A stretch of DNA of 64,000 bases, taken from Flaviflexus salsibiostraticola (GTDB lineage Bacteria; Actinomycetota; Actinomycetes; Actinomycetales; Actinomycetaceae). The notes below the pieces were generated by a model. That model made no database searches. It was not told the DNA's origin and was given only the letters and a program-made list of their open reading frames with translations. Below are positions 35,669-43,654 of the stretch, in pieces (positions within the stretch are counted from its first letter, which is position 1; each line of letters begins with the position of its first letter). The position numbers and the translations under genes were made by a program. The stretch spans positions 1,426,001 to 1,490,000 of the forward strand of contig NZ_CP034438.1 of the NCBI RefSeq assembly GCF_003952265.1. The letters run 5' to 3'.

Positions 35669-37075
35669 TCAGTCGCCGACGACGTTGCGGTACATCGGGC
35701 TGCCCCAGACCGCACGCTCCTGAGTGCCCATCGACGGGTTCCAGGCCGCGATGTGCGAGCCATTGCCGGTGTAGATGCCGACGTGGCCGGGCCACCACAT
35801 GAGGTCGCCGGGGCGAGCCTGTGAGGCCGGGACCTGGGTGCCGTTGAACTGGGCTCCGTACGAGGACCGGGCAACAGTGATCCCGTGGTGGGAGTAGACG
35901 AAGTACGCGAAGCCGATGCAGTCCCAACCCGCGGGGGTGATACCGCCCCAGACGTACGGCGCTCCGACGAACTGTCGGGCATAGGCCACGATCGAATTGC
36001 GAACGTTCGAGCTGGGCTTCGGCGCGGGCGGAGGCTCCGGAGCCGGAGCAGGCGCTGGCGCGGGAGCAGGCGCTGGCGCGGGAGCAGGCGCCGGAGCAGG
36101 CGCTGGTGCCGGAGCAGGCGCTGGCGCGGGAGCAGGCGCTGGCGCCGGTGCCGGTGCTGGCGTGGGTGCCGGCGCAGGGGCCGGCGACGGAGTAGGTGCG
36201 GGCCCCGGTGCGGGCGCGGGTGCCTGCGGCTCGCGGGACTGCTGGTTGGCCGAGGACTGGATAGCCGCGGCCTCCTGCTGGGCGGCGGCCTGGGCCTGAG
36301 TCTCCTCGAGGAGGACGCGGCGCGACTCCTCCGCCTCGGCGATCCGCTGCTCTTCGAGAGCGGCGATGCGGGCTCGCTCCTCTTCCGCCTCGACGCCCTT
36401 CTGCTCGGCAATGGCGACGATGAGGGCTTCACGGCGACCCTCGGCCTCGGCCAGCTGCTCGGCGGCGGCGCGGAATGCATGCTCGGCGTCGCGCGCCGAG
36501 TCGTCAACCTGGGCTGCTGCGGCAGTCTGGGCCTCGGCGGCTGCCGCCGCCTGCTCCTCCATGGCCTCGGCCAGGTTGAGCTTCGCCTCGAACTCCTGGA
36601 GCCTGCTCTCGGCTGATTGCCCGAGACGGTCGTAAGCGAGCTGGCGCTCGTTCGCCTCCTGGAGTGAGCTCGCGGAGAGGTAGTTGCCGAACGGCACGGC
36701 ATTCGCGCCGTCCCTGTACATCGCCGCGCCGACGCTGCCGAGGTTCTTTCGCGCCTCATCGACCTCCTCGAGGGCGGCATTCGCCGCCTCCTGCTTGTCG
36801 ATGGCGTCGGTGATCGACTCGGCGAGTTCGGCCTGCGCGAGGATCTGGTCGCTCTCGGCCTGGGCCGCGGCCTCCGCGAGCGCGGTCGATTCTGCAGACA
36901 GGGAGGCGAGCTCCGCCTCGAGCTGCGCGAGCGACATCTCCATGTAACTGGACGCGGGAGCCGTGCTGTCGTCAGCGTCGTCTGCGAGAACGGCGGTGCC
37001 GCCCAGGAGGACCATGCTTCCGGCGATAGCCACGGCAAAAGCGGCCTGTACGGCGCGCCTGCTATTTCTGGCCAC
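35669..37075 (-). CDS. Secreted NlpC/P60 peptidoglycan endopeptidase with coiled coil and Ala-Pro spacer
   Basis: I place the start at the GTG at 37075, with GAGGAGA upstream, giving 468 residues and a proper signal peptide (AFAVAIAGSMVLLGGTAVLA). Then come a long Ala/Glu-rich coiled coil (about 35 to 285), a spacer of repeated Ala-Pro (about 290 to 350) and an NlpC/P60 domain (358 to 468) with Cys386 and His431 in GHVGIY, and His441. This is the RipA-like plan for splitting cell-wall peptides during division. The usual DCSG around the nucleophile reads DCIG here. A longer upstream frame would spoil the signal peptide. Confidence 0.9.
   Translation of the reverse strand: MARNSRRAVQAAFAVAIAGSMVLLGGTAVLADDADDSTAPASSYMEMSLAQLEAELASLSAESTALAEAAAQAESDQILAQAELAESITDAIDKQEAANAALEEVDEARKNLGSVGAAMYRDGANAVPFGNYLSASSLQEANERQLAYDRLGQSAESRLQEFEAKLNLAEAMEEQAAAAAEAQTAAAAQVDDSARDAEHAFRAAAEQLAEAEGRREALIVAIAEQKGVEAEEERARIAALEEQRIAEAEESRRVLLEETQAQAAAQQEAAAIQSSANQQSREPQAPAPAPGPAPTPSPAPAPAPTPAPAPAPAPAPAPAPAPAPAPAPAPAPAPAPAPAPAPAPAPEPPPAPKPSSNVRNSIVAYARQFVGAPYVWGGITPAGWDCIGFAYFVYSHHGITVARSSYGAQFNGTQVPASQARPGDLMWWPGHVGIYTGNGSHIAAWNPSMGTQERAVWGSPMYRNVVGD
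36045..36220. repeat. Tandem 12- to 18-base repeats encoding the Ala-Pro spacer
   Basis: The plus strand shows repeated GGCGCGGGAGCAGGCGCT units with variants. On the coding strand they encode (Ala-Pro)n. Such arrays change length by slippage, so the copy number may differ between strains or be wrong in short-read assemblies. Confidence 0.8.
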
Positions 37076-37557
37076 GTATTTCTCCTCGCCTCGTCGGCGT
37101 GTCGTCTTGACTGCGTCGTCAACAGATTCTTTTCCGATACTGACGCTATACCACTTGTGACCTTTTCGAAACATCTATTTCAATCTTCACAGCATTCACA
37201 TCTGTCACATCCGTAACAGGAGCGCCGCGATGGCGAGATTCTGCGGCAAAACTGCCGTGACAGAATAGGGCTCTGTCGCGATCATTCTGCAATGTGACCA
37301 ACGTCACCTTGGTGGGGTGGGGGTTCGGGAGTCTTCTCTTTATGGGCGCTCGTCCGATGAGTGAGACCGACCCCCGGTCGCTTTGCCGGATTCGGATCCG
37401 CCGCCTATGGTCGAGGTCATGTTCCGAATGTGTAACTGACGCGCGTCCTGCTTCAAGCCGACGCGCACCGATGCGCGTCTGCATCGGCCCAGCCATTTAT
37501 CCGTGAGGCTGGAGTTGTTACACAACTTTGGCACTCCCTTATGCAATGAGAGAGATC
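37076..37557. promoter_or_regulatory. 482-base intergenic region between NlpC/P60 and metY
   Basis: No gene is supported. The left part carries the minus-strand promoter and leader of the endopeptidase. The right part is the metYX leader, including the predicted structure at 37429-37524. I looked for known SAM and c-di-AMP riboswitch cores and did not find them. Confidence 0.5.
37429..37524 (+). promoter_or_regulatory. Compact four-way-junction-like leader structure upstream of metYX (candidate cis-regulatory RNA)
   Basis: An 8-base outer helix (TGTGTAAC 37429-37436 with GTTACACA 37517-37524) encloses three adjacent hairpins: GCGCGTC/GACGCGC (37441-37447 with 37460-37466, its loop able to form a further GCT/AGC), CCGATGC/GCATCGG (37468-37474 with 37481-37487) and CCAGCC/GGCTGG (37489-37494 with 37507-37512). 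Only one to four bases separate the helices. The closing strand can instead fold into AGTTGT-TAC-ACAACT (37513-37527), so two states exclude each other. It ends 33 bases before the metY start. It is not a SAM riboswitch I recognise. A protein operator is the alternative reading. Confidence 0.4.
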
Positions 37558-38838
37558 ATGACCCAAGCGAACTGGAACTTCGAGACCCTGCAGATCCATG
37601 CGGGCCAAACCCCTGATTCAGAGACTGGCGCTCGCGCGCTTCCCATCTACCAGTCGACGGCATTCGTCTTCGACGATGCAGCACAGGCCGCTGGCCGCTT
37701 CGCCCTGGCCGAGCCCGGCAACATCTACACCCGCATCACCAACCCCACCCAGGCCGCGATTGAGAATCGCCTGGCCGCTCTCGAGGGCGGTGCCGCCGGC
37801 CTCCTCCTCGCCTCCGGCCAGTCGGCCACGACGCTCGCGATCCTCAACATCGCCCAGGCCGGCGATCACGTCGTGGCGAGTCCATGGCTGTACGGCGGAA
37901 CGCTCAACCTCCTCACCCACACGCTGACCCGCTACGGAATCGACGTCACGTACGTCGAGGGTCCGAGCGACCCGGACTCGTGGCGTGCGGCCGCGAACGA
38001 GCGCACGAAGCTGTTCTTCGGCGAGACCATCCCGAACCCGCGCGGCTCGGTGCTCGATCTCGAGGCGATCGCCGATGCTGCGCACGCAGAGGGTGTGCCC
38101 TTCATCGTCGACAACACGATCGCCACCCCCTACGTCACGCGCCCCTTCGAGCACGGCGCGGACGTCGTCATCCACTCGGCAACGAAGTTCCTCGGCGGGC
38201 ACGGCACGTCGATGGGCGGCGTCGTCATCGAGAAGGGCGACTTCGATTGGAAGTCGGGCCGGTTCCCGACGATGTCGGAGCCCGATGCGTCCTACCACGG
38301 CATCACGTGGGGCGACCTCGGCGCGGGCGCCTTCGTCACCCGCATCCGCACCACCCTCCTGAGGGACATGGGGCCGGCAATCTCGCCGTTCAACGCCTTC
38401 CTCATCGGCCTCGGCGTCGAGACCCTGTCCCTGCGCATGGAGAAGCACCTCGAGAACACCCGGAAGGTTGCGGAGTTCCTCGAGGGCCACGATCAGGTCG
38501 AGTCGATCACGTGGGCGTCCCTGCCCTCCTCGCCCTACTACGATCTCGCCCAGAAGTACACGCCGAAGGGCGCCGGCTCGATCATCGCCTTCGTCCTCAA
38601 GGGCGGCAAGGAGGCCGGGGTCAGGTTCGTCGACGGCCTCACGCTCCACTCAAACGTCGCGAACATCGGTGATGTCCGCTCGCTCGTCATCCACCCCGCC
38701 TCGACCACGCACTCGCAGCTGACAGAGGCGGAGCTGGAGTCCGCCGGCGCGCCCGCGGGCCTCATCCGCCTGTCCGTCGGACTCGAGCACATCGACGACA
38801 TCATCGCTGACCTCTCGCAGTCGTTCGACAGGCTCTGA
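37558..38838 (+). CDS. metY: O-acetylhomoserine sulfhydrylase
   Basis: The 426-residue product starts at the ATG at 37558, preceded by GAGAGA. It is a Cys/Met-metabolism PLP enzyme with YTRITNPTQAAIENRLAALE near residue 64, SGQSATTLA near 92, and the PLP lysine in HSATKFLGGHGTSMGG near 208. It makes homocysteine from O-acetylhomoserine and sulfide. It precedes metX by one base. Ten more upstream codons are possible but do not look conserved. Confidence 0.94.
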   Translation: MTQANWNFETLQIHAGQTPDSETGARALPIYQSTAFVFDDAAQAAGRFALAEPGNIYTRITNPTQAAIENRLAALEGGAAGLLLASGQSATTLAILNIAQAGDHVVASPWLYGGTLNLLTHTLTRYGIDVTYVEGPSDPDSWRAAANERTKLFFGETIPNPRGSVLDLEAIADAAHAEGVPFIVDNTIATPYVTRPFEHGADVVIHSATKFLGGHGTSMGGVVIEKGDFDWKSGRFPTMSEPDASYHGITWGDLGAGAFVTRIRTTLLRDMGPAISPFNAFLIGLGVETLSLRMEKHLENTRKVAEFLEGHDQVESITWASLPSSPYYDLAQKYTPKGAGSIIAFVLKGGKEAGVRFVDGLTLHSNVANIGDVRSLVIHPASTTHSQLTEAELESAGAPAGLIRLSVGLEHIDDIIADLSQSFDRL

Positions 38839-38839
38839 C

Positions 38840-40072
38840 ATGGATCTGTCCCCCTCCTACCTCGTCGGCCACCCGCCGCTGCGCATCACCGATGCCGCGC
38901 CGATTCCGGATGCGGACACCGGCTACTATCCGCATGCCCGGATGCGCCTCCTGCCCGCCAGCGGGGCATGGCGGGAGGGGGACGATCCCGGGGACCGTCG
39001 GTTCGTCCACCTCGGCACCCAGGTCCTCGAGTCGGGCGACTCGCTCGATGTCACCGTTGCCTACGAAACGTGGGGCGAGCTGAATGAGGACCGCTCCAAT
39101 GCGATCCTCCTCTGCCACGCCCTGACCGGCGACTCCCACGTCCGCAGCGAGGACGGCACCGAGGGCTGGTGGCCCGGCATCGTCGGCCCGGGCCGGGCGA
39201 TCGATACCGACCGCTACTTCGTCGTCGTCCCCAACGTTCTCGGCGGCTGTCAGGGCACGACGGGCCCTGCCTCCCGCCACCCAGACGGCAAGCCGTGGGC
39301 ACGCCGCTTCCCGCGGCTGACGGTGCGCGACCAGGTCCACACCGAAAAGGCCCTCATGGACCACCTCGGCGTGCCCTACTGGCATCTCGTCGCCGGCGCA
39401 TCGGCCGGCGGCCACAGGGTCATGGAATGGCCCGCAACCTACCCGGACCATGTCGAGCAGTTCGCGGTGCTCGTCTCCGCCCCCGAGACGACGGCCGAGC
39501 AGATCGCCTACGCCCACCAGCAGATCCTTGCGATCAAGCTGGACCCGGCGTGGCGCGGCGGGGACTACTACGACGCCCCGGCCGGCAACGGACCCCATGC
39601 GGGGCTCGGCCTCGCCCGGGCGATCGCGCACACGACGTACCGATGTCCGACCGAGCTCGACACTCGGTTCGACCGGACGCCCCAGGAGGGCGAGGACCCG
39701 ATGGCGGGCGGCAGGTTCTCCGTCCAGTCCTACCTCGACTATCACGGCTACAAACTCGCGGCGCGCTTCGACGCCAACTCCTATCTCACCCTGACGGAGA
39801 CCATGCTCACCCACTCGATCGGTCGCGGCCGCGGCGGGGTCGACAGGGTCCTGAGCGAGATGACGGCACGTGCCCTTGTCGTCGCCGTCGACACGGACCG
39901 ACTCTTCCATCCCGCCGATCAGGCGCGACTCGCAGAGGCGCTGCCGGGGTGTGAAGGGCTCGTGACGATCCATTCCGATCATGGCCACGACGGCTTCCTC
40001 GTCGAGAACGACCAGGTGACTGATCTGCTCTCCGGTTTCCTCCAAGGAGAGTCGCCGCGGGCCGTCAGCTGA
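38840..40072 (+). CDS. metX: Homoserine O-acetyltransferase
   Basis: The 410-residue alpha/beta-hydrolase-fold acyltransferase has VTVAYETWGELN near residue 72, CHALTGDSHV, the nucleophile elbow GASAGGHRVMEW, and the acid and histidine in VVAVDTDRLFHP and HSDHGHDGFL. It acetylates homoserine for MetY. The elbow reads GASAGG where most members have GGSMGG. It follows metY by a single base, so they form an operon with, originally, the interrupted hydrolase. Confidence 0.92.
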   Translation: MDLSPSYLVGHPPLRITDAAPIPDADTGYYPHARMRLLPASGAWREGDDPGDRRFVHLGTQVLESGDSLDVTVAYETWGELNEDRSNAILLCHALTGDSHVRSEDGTEGWWPGIVGPGRAIDTDRYFVVVPNVLGGCQGTTGPASRHPDGKPWARRFPRLTVRDQVHTEKALMDHLGVPYWHLVAGASAGGHRVMEWPATYPDHVEQFAVLVSAPETTAEQIAYAHQQILAIKLDPAWRGGDYYDAPAGNGPHAGLGLARAIAHTTYRCPTELDTRFDRTPQEGEDPMAGGRFSVQSYLDYHGYKLAARFDANSYLTLTETMLTHSIGRGRGGVDRVLSEMTARALVVAVDTDRLFHPADQARLAEALPGCEGLVTIHSDHGHDGFLVENDQVTDLLSGFLQGESPRAVS

Positions 40073-40084
40073 CACAATGAGCTC

Positions 40085-40107
40085 ATGTGGTCACCCGATG
40101 TCCTAGG
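40085..40107 (+). pseudogene. 5' fragment of an alpha/beta hydrolase gene interrupted by an IS element
   Basis: ATG at 40085 opens MWSPDVLG and runs into the insertion element at 40108. Deleting the element and one copy of the six-base target duplication restores an unbroken frame into the hydrolase at 41167, so this is the original start. It lies 12 bases after metX. Confidence 0.8.
40102..40107. repeat. Target-site duplication CCTAGG, left copy
   Basis: The same six bases follow the element at 41161-41166. The form N-CTAG-N is the target known for IS481-family elements. Confidence 0.85.
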
Positions 40108-41065
40108 TGTAGTTCCCAGTGAGGTTGTGAACACGGTCTGAGGGAGTCTGTCCTCCGATTCCGGTGTGGGGTCGGTGATGATTGTAGTGGTGGAGCCAGG
40201 TGCTGTACGTTGCGGCCCTGGCTCCGTCGCTTTCGTACATCTGGGCGTAGGCCCACTCGGTGGCGAGGGTGCGGTTGAAACGTTCAACTTTCCCGTTGGT
40301 CTGGGGCCGATACGGACGAGTTCGACGATGTTTCACATCAGGTCCGAGCGCGGCTGCGAACGTTCGAGAGCGGTAACAAGACCCGTTATCGGTCATCACC
40401 GCCGCAACGGTCACTCCGGCCTGGGCGAAGAACATGCGCGCTCGGTGCCAGAACGCGGCGGCTGTTTCTTTCTTCTCGTCGGCAAGGATCTCGGAGTAGG
40501 CCAGACGCGAGTAGTCATCGACCGCGTGATGCAGAAACGCGTACCCGACGCCATGGCGACGGTTACGCTTGCCGTTGGCGCGTCCGAGCATGCGATGTCC
40601 ACCACCGTCAGGGATGCGGCCGAGTTTCTTGATGTCGACATGCACAAGCTCGCCCGGACGCTGTTTCTCGTAGCGCACAGGGCGAGGCTTACGGACGGGC
40701 AGCCCTGTTGCCTGATCCACATGCGCTAACAGAGGCATCCGGTACCGGGTAAGGACGCGTTCGACCGTGGACCGCGGGATGCCCAGGTGGTAGCTGATCC
40801 GGTGCGGTCCCCACCGGCGGGTGAACCGCAGGCTGATGATGCGGTGCTCGCGCCGCTCCGCAAGCCTCATGGGTGAGTGATGCGGGCGCGAGGAACGATC
40901 CACGAGAGGTTCACCCGCGCGGTATCGGGACGCCCATTTCGATGCGGTGGCAGGTGAGACCTGGAATCGCTCCGCTGCGCGTCGGATCGACCATCCCTGA
41001 TCGACGATCAGAGAAGCCAGGCGCTGCCTGCCCACAGGGGTCAATGGTGCGTTAGCGTGGGACAT
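40103..41065 (-). CDS. IS481-family transposase
   Basis: The 320-residue protein has an N-terminal helix-turn-helix (RRAAERFQVSPATASKWASRY) and an integrase core with the DDE residues in HVDIKKLG, VMTDNGSCYR and GKVERFNR. The frame is intact, so the element may be active. Its TAG stop is not in the element: it is formed by the flanking CCTAGG duplication (40103-40105). Confidence 0.93.
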   Translation of the reverse strand: MSHANAPLTPVGRQRLASLIVDQGWSIRRAAERFQVSPATASKWASRYRAGEPLVDRSSRPHHSPMRLAERREHRIISLRFTRRWGPHRISYHLGIPRSTVERVLTRYRMPLLAHVDQATGLPVRKPRPVRYEKQRPGELVHVDIKKLGRIPDGGGHRMLGRANGKRNRRHGVGYAFLHHAVDDYSRLAYSEILADEKKETAAAFWHRARMFFAQAGVTVAAVMTDNGSCYRSRTFAAALGPDVKHRRTRPYRPQTNGKVERFNRTLATEWAYAQMYESDGARAATYSTWLHHYNHHRPHTGIGGQTPSDRVHNLTGNYT

Positions 41066-41160
41066 GAAGACCTCCGGTTACTGGATGCGAGTGTGGTAAC
41101 CCACATCCTGCCGGAGGTCTTCATCTAACTCGAGCGTTCACAACCTCCCGAGGAACTACA
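40108..41160 (-). mobile_element. IS481-family insertion sequence, 1053 bases
   Basis: Imperfect terminal inverted repeats of 25 bases (3 mismatches) begin TGTAGTTCC at both ends, and the CCTAGG duplication flanks them. A single transposase gene fills the element. It splits the hydrolase gene after its seventh codon and so breaks the metY-metX-hydrolase unit. Confidence 0.92.
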
Positions 41161-42166
41161 CCTAGGTCCAGGTTTCCAGTCCGTCACACTCCCGCTGCTC
41201 GATGACGATGAGGGGGCGGTCGTCACCACGATCGTCCGGCACGTGCCCGCCGAGGACCCGCATGCCAGGCCGGCGACGCCGACGGCGCCGACGTTCGCGA
41301 TGCTCGCGATCCACGGCTGGAACGACTACTTCTACCAGGCCGAGCTCGCCCGCGTGATCTCCGCGGCGGGCGGCGCCTTCTATGCGATCGACCTGCGCAA
41401 GTATGGCCGGTCCCAGCGGGAGCATCAGTCCCCCGGCTTCATCACGTCCCTCTCGGACTATGACGAGGACATCCACGCCGCCCGCGACATCATCCACGAG
41501 GCGCATGGCTGGAGCATCCCCCTCGTCCTCTACGGGCACTCCACCGGCGGCCTCACGGCCGCCCTGTGGGCGGACCGGCACCCGGGAGCCCTGTCCGGGC
41601 TCCTCCTCAACGCTCCGTGGCTCGAGTTCCAGGGCGCCACGCTCGTCCGGCAGCTCGGCACTCCCCTGCTCGACTCCCTCGCGAAGTTCTCCCCCGACGC
41701 GATCCTGCCGGTCCCCGACACCGGCTTCTACCAGCGCTCGCTCACCGGATGGCGGGACGAGGCGGAGCTCATCGACGATGATGGAGACCCATTCACGACG
41801 GGTTGGGACTTCAACCATGAGTGGCGGCGCTCCCCCTCGACCCCGGTCCGGGCCGGCTGGCTCAGCGCCATCCTCCAGGGCCACAGCCTCGTATCGAAGG
41901 GGCTCGACATCTCCTGCCCCACGTTCGTCATCACGTCGAACAGGACGATCTTCTCCGACAAGTGGTCGCCGAACATGAGGGCGGCGGATACTGTGCTCGA
42001 TGTCGAGCAGATCTGGCGGCGCGTGCCCTCCCTTGGCCGGGTCACGACGCTGGTTCGCCTCGAGGGCGCCATCCACGACGTCACCCTGTCACGGGCCCCG
42101 GTCCGCAGTCAGGCCTTTGGGGAGATGAGAAGGTGGCTGCGCGCCTACGTGCAGCCACCCCGCTGA
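41161..42166 (+). pseudogene. 3' part of the interrupted alpha/beta hydrolase gene
   Basis: After the element the frame continues LGPGFQSVTLPLL and reaches a full hydrolase: MLAIHGWNDYFYQ (oxyanion region), the nucleophile elbow VLYGHSTGGLTA, DIRKYGRS-type residues in AIDLRKYGRS, and the final histidine in EGAIHDVTLSR. The native start is across the element, so it is probably not made in full. An internal GTG at 41243 could give 307 residues with the catalytic core intact, but I see no ribosome site. It resembles monoacylglycerol-lipase/lysophospholipase-type enzymes. Confidence 0.8.
42132..42159. terminator. Hairpin at the abutting 3' ends of the hydrolase and RAMA-domain genes
   Basis: GGTGGCTGC and GCAGCCACC form a nine-base stem with a ten-base loop inside the last hydrolase codons. 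The two convergent stop codons touch (TGA/TCA at 42164-42169), so this is the only visible terminator candidate. Confidence 0.45.
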
Positions 42167-43600
42167 TCAGAAGCGCAGCTCTCCGAGCCTGCGTCCCTCG
42201 CGGGTGCGCCAGTTCTTCCACCCGTCCATCTCCCGGCCTGCGACGGCGCTCGCCGCGGCGTCGGGATCGGTGAACCGTTCCCCGTTCTCGAGGACAATCT
42301 CTCCCGAGGCGTCGAGAACCGCCGCTGCATTGATCCTGCGGCGAAGAGACTTGAAGGTCAACGACTGTTCGCCGTGGCGGGCCACGATCTTCTGGAGCTC
42401 GGTCTCGCGCACGGGCCACGCAACGGAGCCGCGCTCGTCGGCGCCCTCAAGGGTCCGACCATCACCACTGAAGCCGACCGAGTGGAACGTGAACTCCTCG
42501 CGCACCGCACGGGCGTCCCGGCGGCGGGAGGCGGGCCGTCCGAGCGAGTCCGCGAAGATCGCCTCCTCGCTGAGGACCGCACGCGCACGGACACTATCGC
42601 CGTCGTCGTCTGACTCCGAGAGAGCCGGGCCGTCGGCGACAGCATCATCGGTCGAGGAGTCCTCTGCGACAGCGGAGTCATCGGGCTCGGCGGAATCAGG
42701 CTCGGAATACTCGGGCTGGGAGTCGTCGAGTGGTGTCTCGGTTTCTGCGTCGGACGAGTCGTCGCCCGGGCTCACCACGTCGTCATCGGATGACGACGCA
42801 CTCTCGGGGGCCTCGTCGTCTGTCGCGGTGAAGGGCTGGCGTGCTGGGATGGCGACGTCGCCTCGGCTGACGAAGACGACACCGTCGGGCTCGGAGTCAG
42901 TCTCGACGTCGGCTGCCGTGTCGGGGGACTCGGAGGACGACAGGGAGGGCATCTCCCCGCTGTCGGCCGTCGGGGCATCACCCGTCTCGGAGGTGGGCGC
43001 GGTCAGTTCCCCGCGGCGGACGGCCTGGCCGATCGCGAGGAAGGAGGCCTCGTGCGGCCGGACCTGCTCGAGCGAGACGAGGATGCCGGAGCGGGACTCG
43101 TGGAGATCGATTCGGTGGACTTCGATGCTGGCCCCGACGAGCGTGTCGAGAGCGGCCCTCACCTCATCGGCGACGTTGACGGCGAGGATGATGAGGCGCG
43201 GGTGGTCCTCCATCCCCGTCGGGCACGAGTCCTGGAACTCCTGCCAGTCCTTGCGGAAGGCCGCGACACCGCGCGGGTAGAGGCCGGAGAGTGCACCGCT
43301 CGGAATCTCCTCGTGGCGCGAGGCGCGGGCGAGGGAGGCCATGAGAATCGAGGCATCGAGATCCTCGACGACATCGATGGTCACCGTCTTGCTGGACGGG
43401 TCGAGCGCGACGAGCGACGTGTGCCGACCCGGTCCCCTGCTCGTCTCCGTCAGCCAGGCGACGGGAAAGACGGGCCGGTAGATGAGCTCGACCACCTGAT
43501 CGCGCACCGCCATGAGGGTCTCGCGGACAATTTCTTCACTGTGTGTGAGAGAAGATCGTGCCGGGCTCAGCCGACCGTTATCCAGCGAGAAGACGGGCAT
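42167..43600 (-). CDS. Protein with conserved actinobacterial N-terminal domain, acidic linker and C-terminal RAMA domain
   Basis: The 477-residue protein has three parts. Residues 1 to about 205 (MPVFSLDNGRLSPARSS, then GLYPRGVAAFRKDWQEF, LIILAVNVADEVRAAL) match a family of unknown function I know from other Actinobacteria. Residues about 215 to 345 are an acidic, Ser/Asp/Glu-rich, presumably unfolded linker. The C-terminus (ASGEIVLENGERFTDPDAAA then DGWKNWRT) fits a RAMA domain, which in other proteins binds modified or restricted DNA. No catalytic residues are evident. DNA binding is inference. Confidence 0.65.
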   Translation of the reverse strand: MPVFSLDNGRLSPARSSLTHSEEIVRETLMAVRDQVVELIYRPVFPVAWLTETSRGPGRHTSLVALDPSSKTVTIDVVEDLDASILMASLARASRHEEIPSGALSGLYPRGVAAFRKDWQEFQDSCPTGMEDHPRLIILAVNVADEVRAALDTLVGASIEVHRIDLHESRSGILVSLEQVRPHEASFLAIGQAVRRGELTAPTSETGDAPTADSGEMPSLSSSESPDTAADVETDSEPDGVVFVSRGDVAIPARQPFTATDDEAPESASSSDDDVVSPGDDSSDAETETPLDDSQPEYSEPDSAEPDDSAVAEDSSTDDAVADGPALSESDDDGDSVRARAVLSEEAIFADSLGRPASRRRDARAVREEFTFHSVGFSGDGRTLEGADERGSVAWPVRETELQKIVARHGEQSLTFKSLRRRINAAAVLDASGEIVLENGERFTDPDAAASAVAGREMDGWKNWRTREGRRLGELRF

Positions 43601-43654
43601 ACGTCACCTTTTCTTGGGCCAAGAATGTTCAGGAGGGACAGCCTCCAGGGTACA

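Noticed and set aside
37300..37557. SAM or c-di-AMP riboswitch in the metY/NlpC gap
   Set aside because: The conserved cores of these classes are not present; the structured element found differs from them.
40085..42166. Hydrolase frame as a complete gene starting at 41243
   Set aside because: The original start is across the insertion element, and the internal GTG has no ribosome site.
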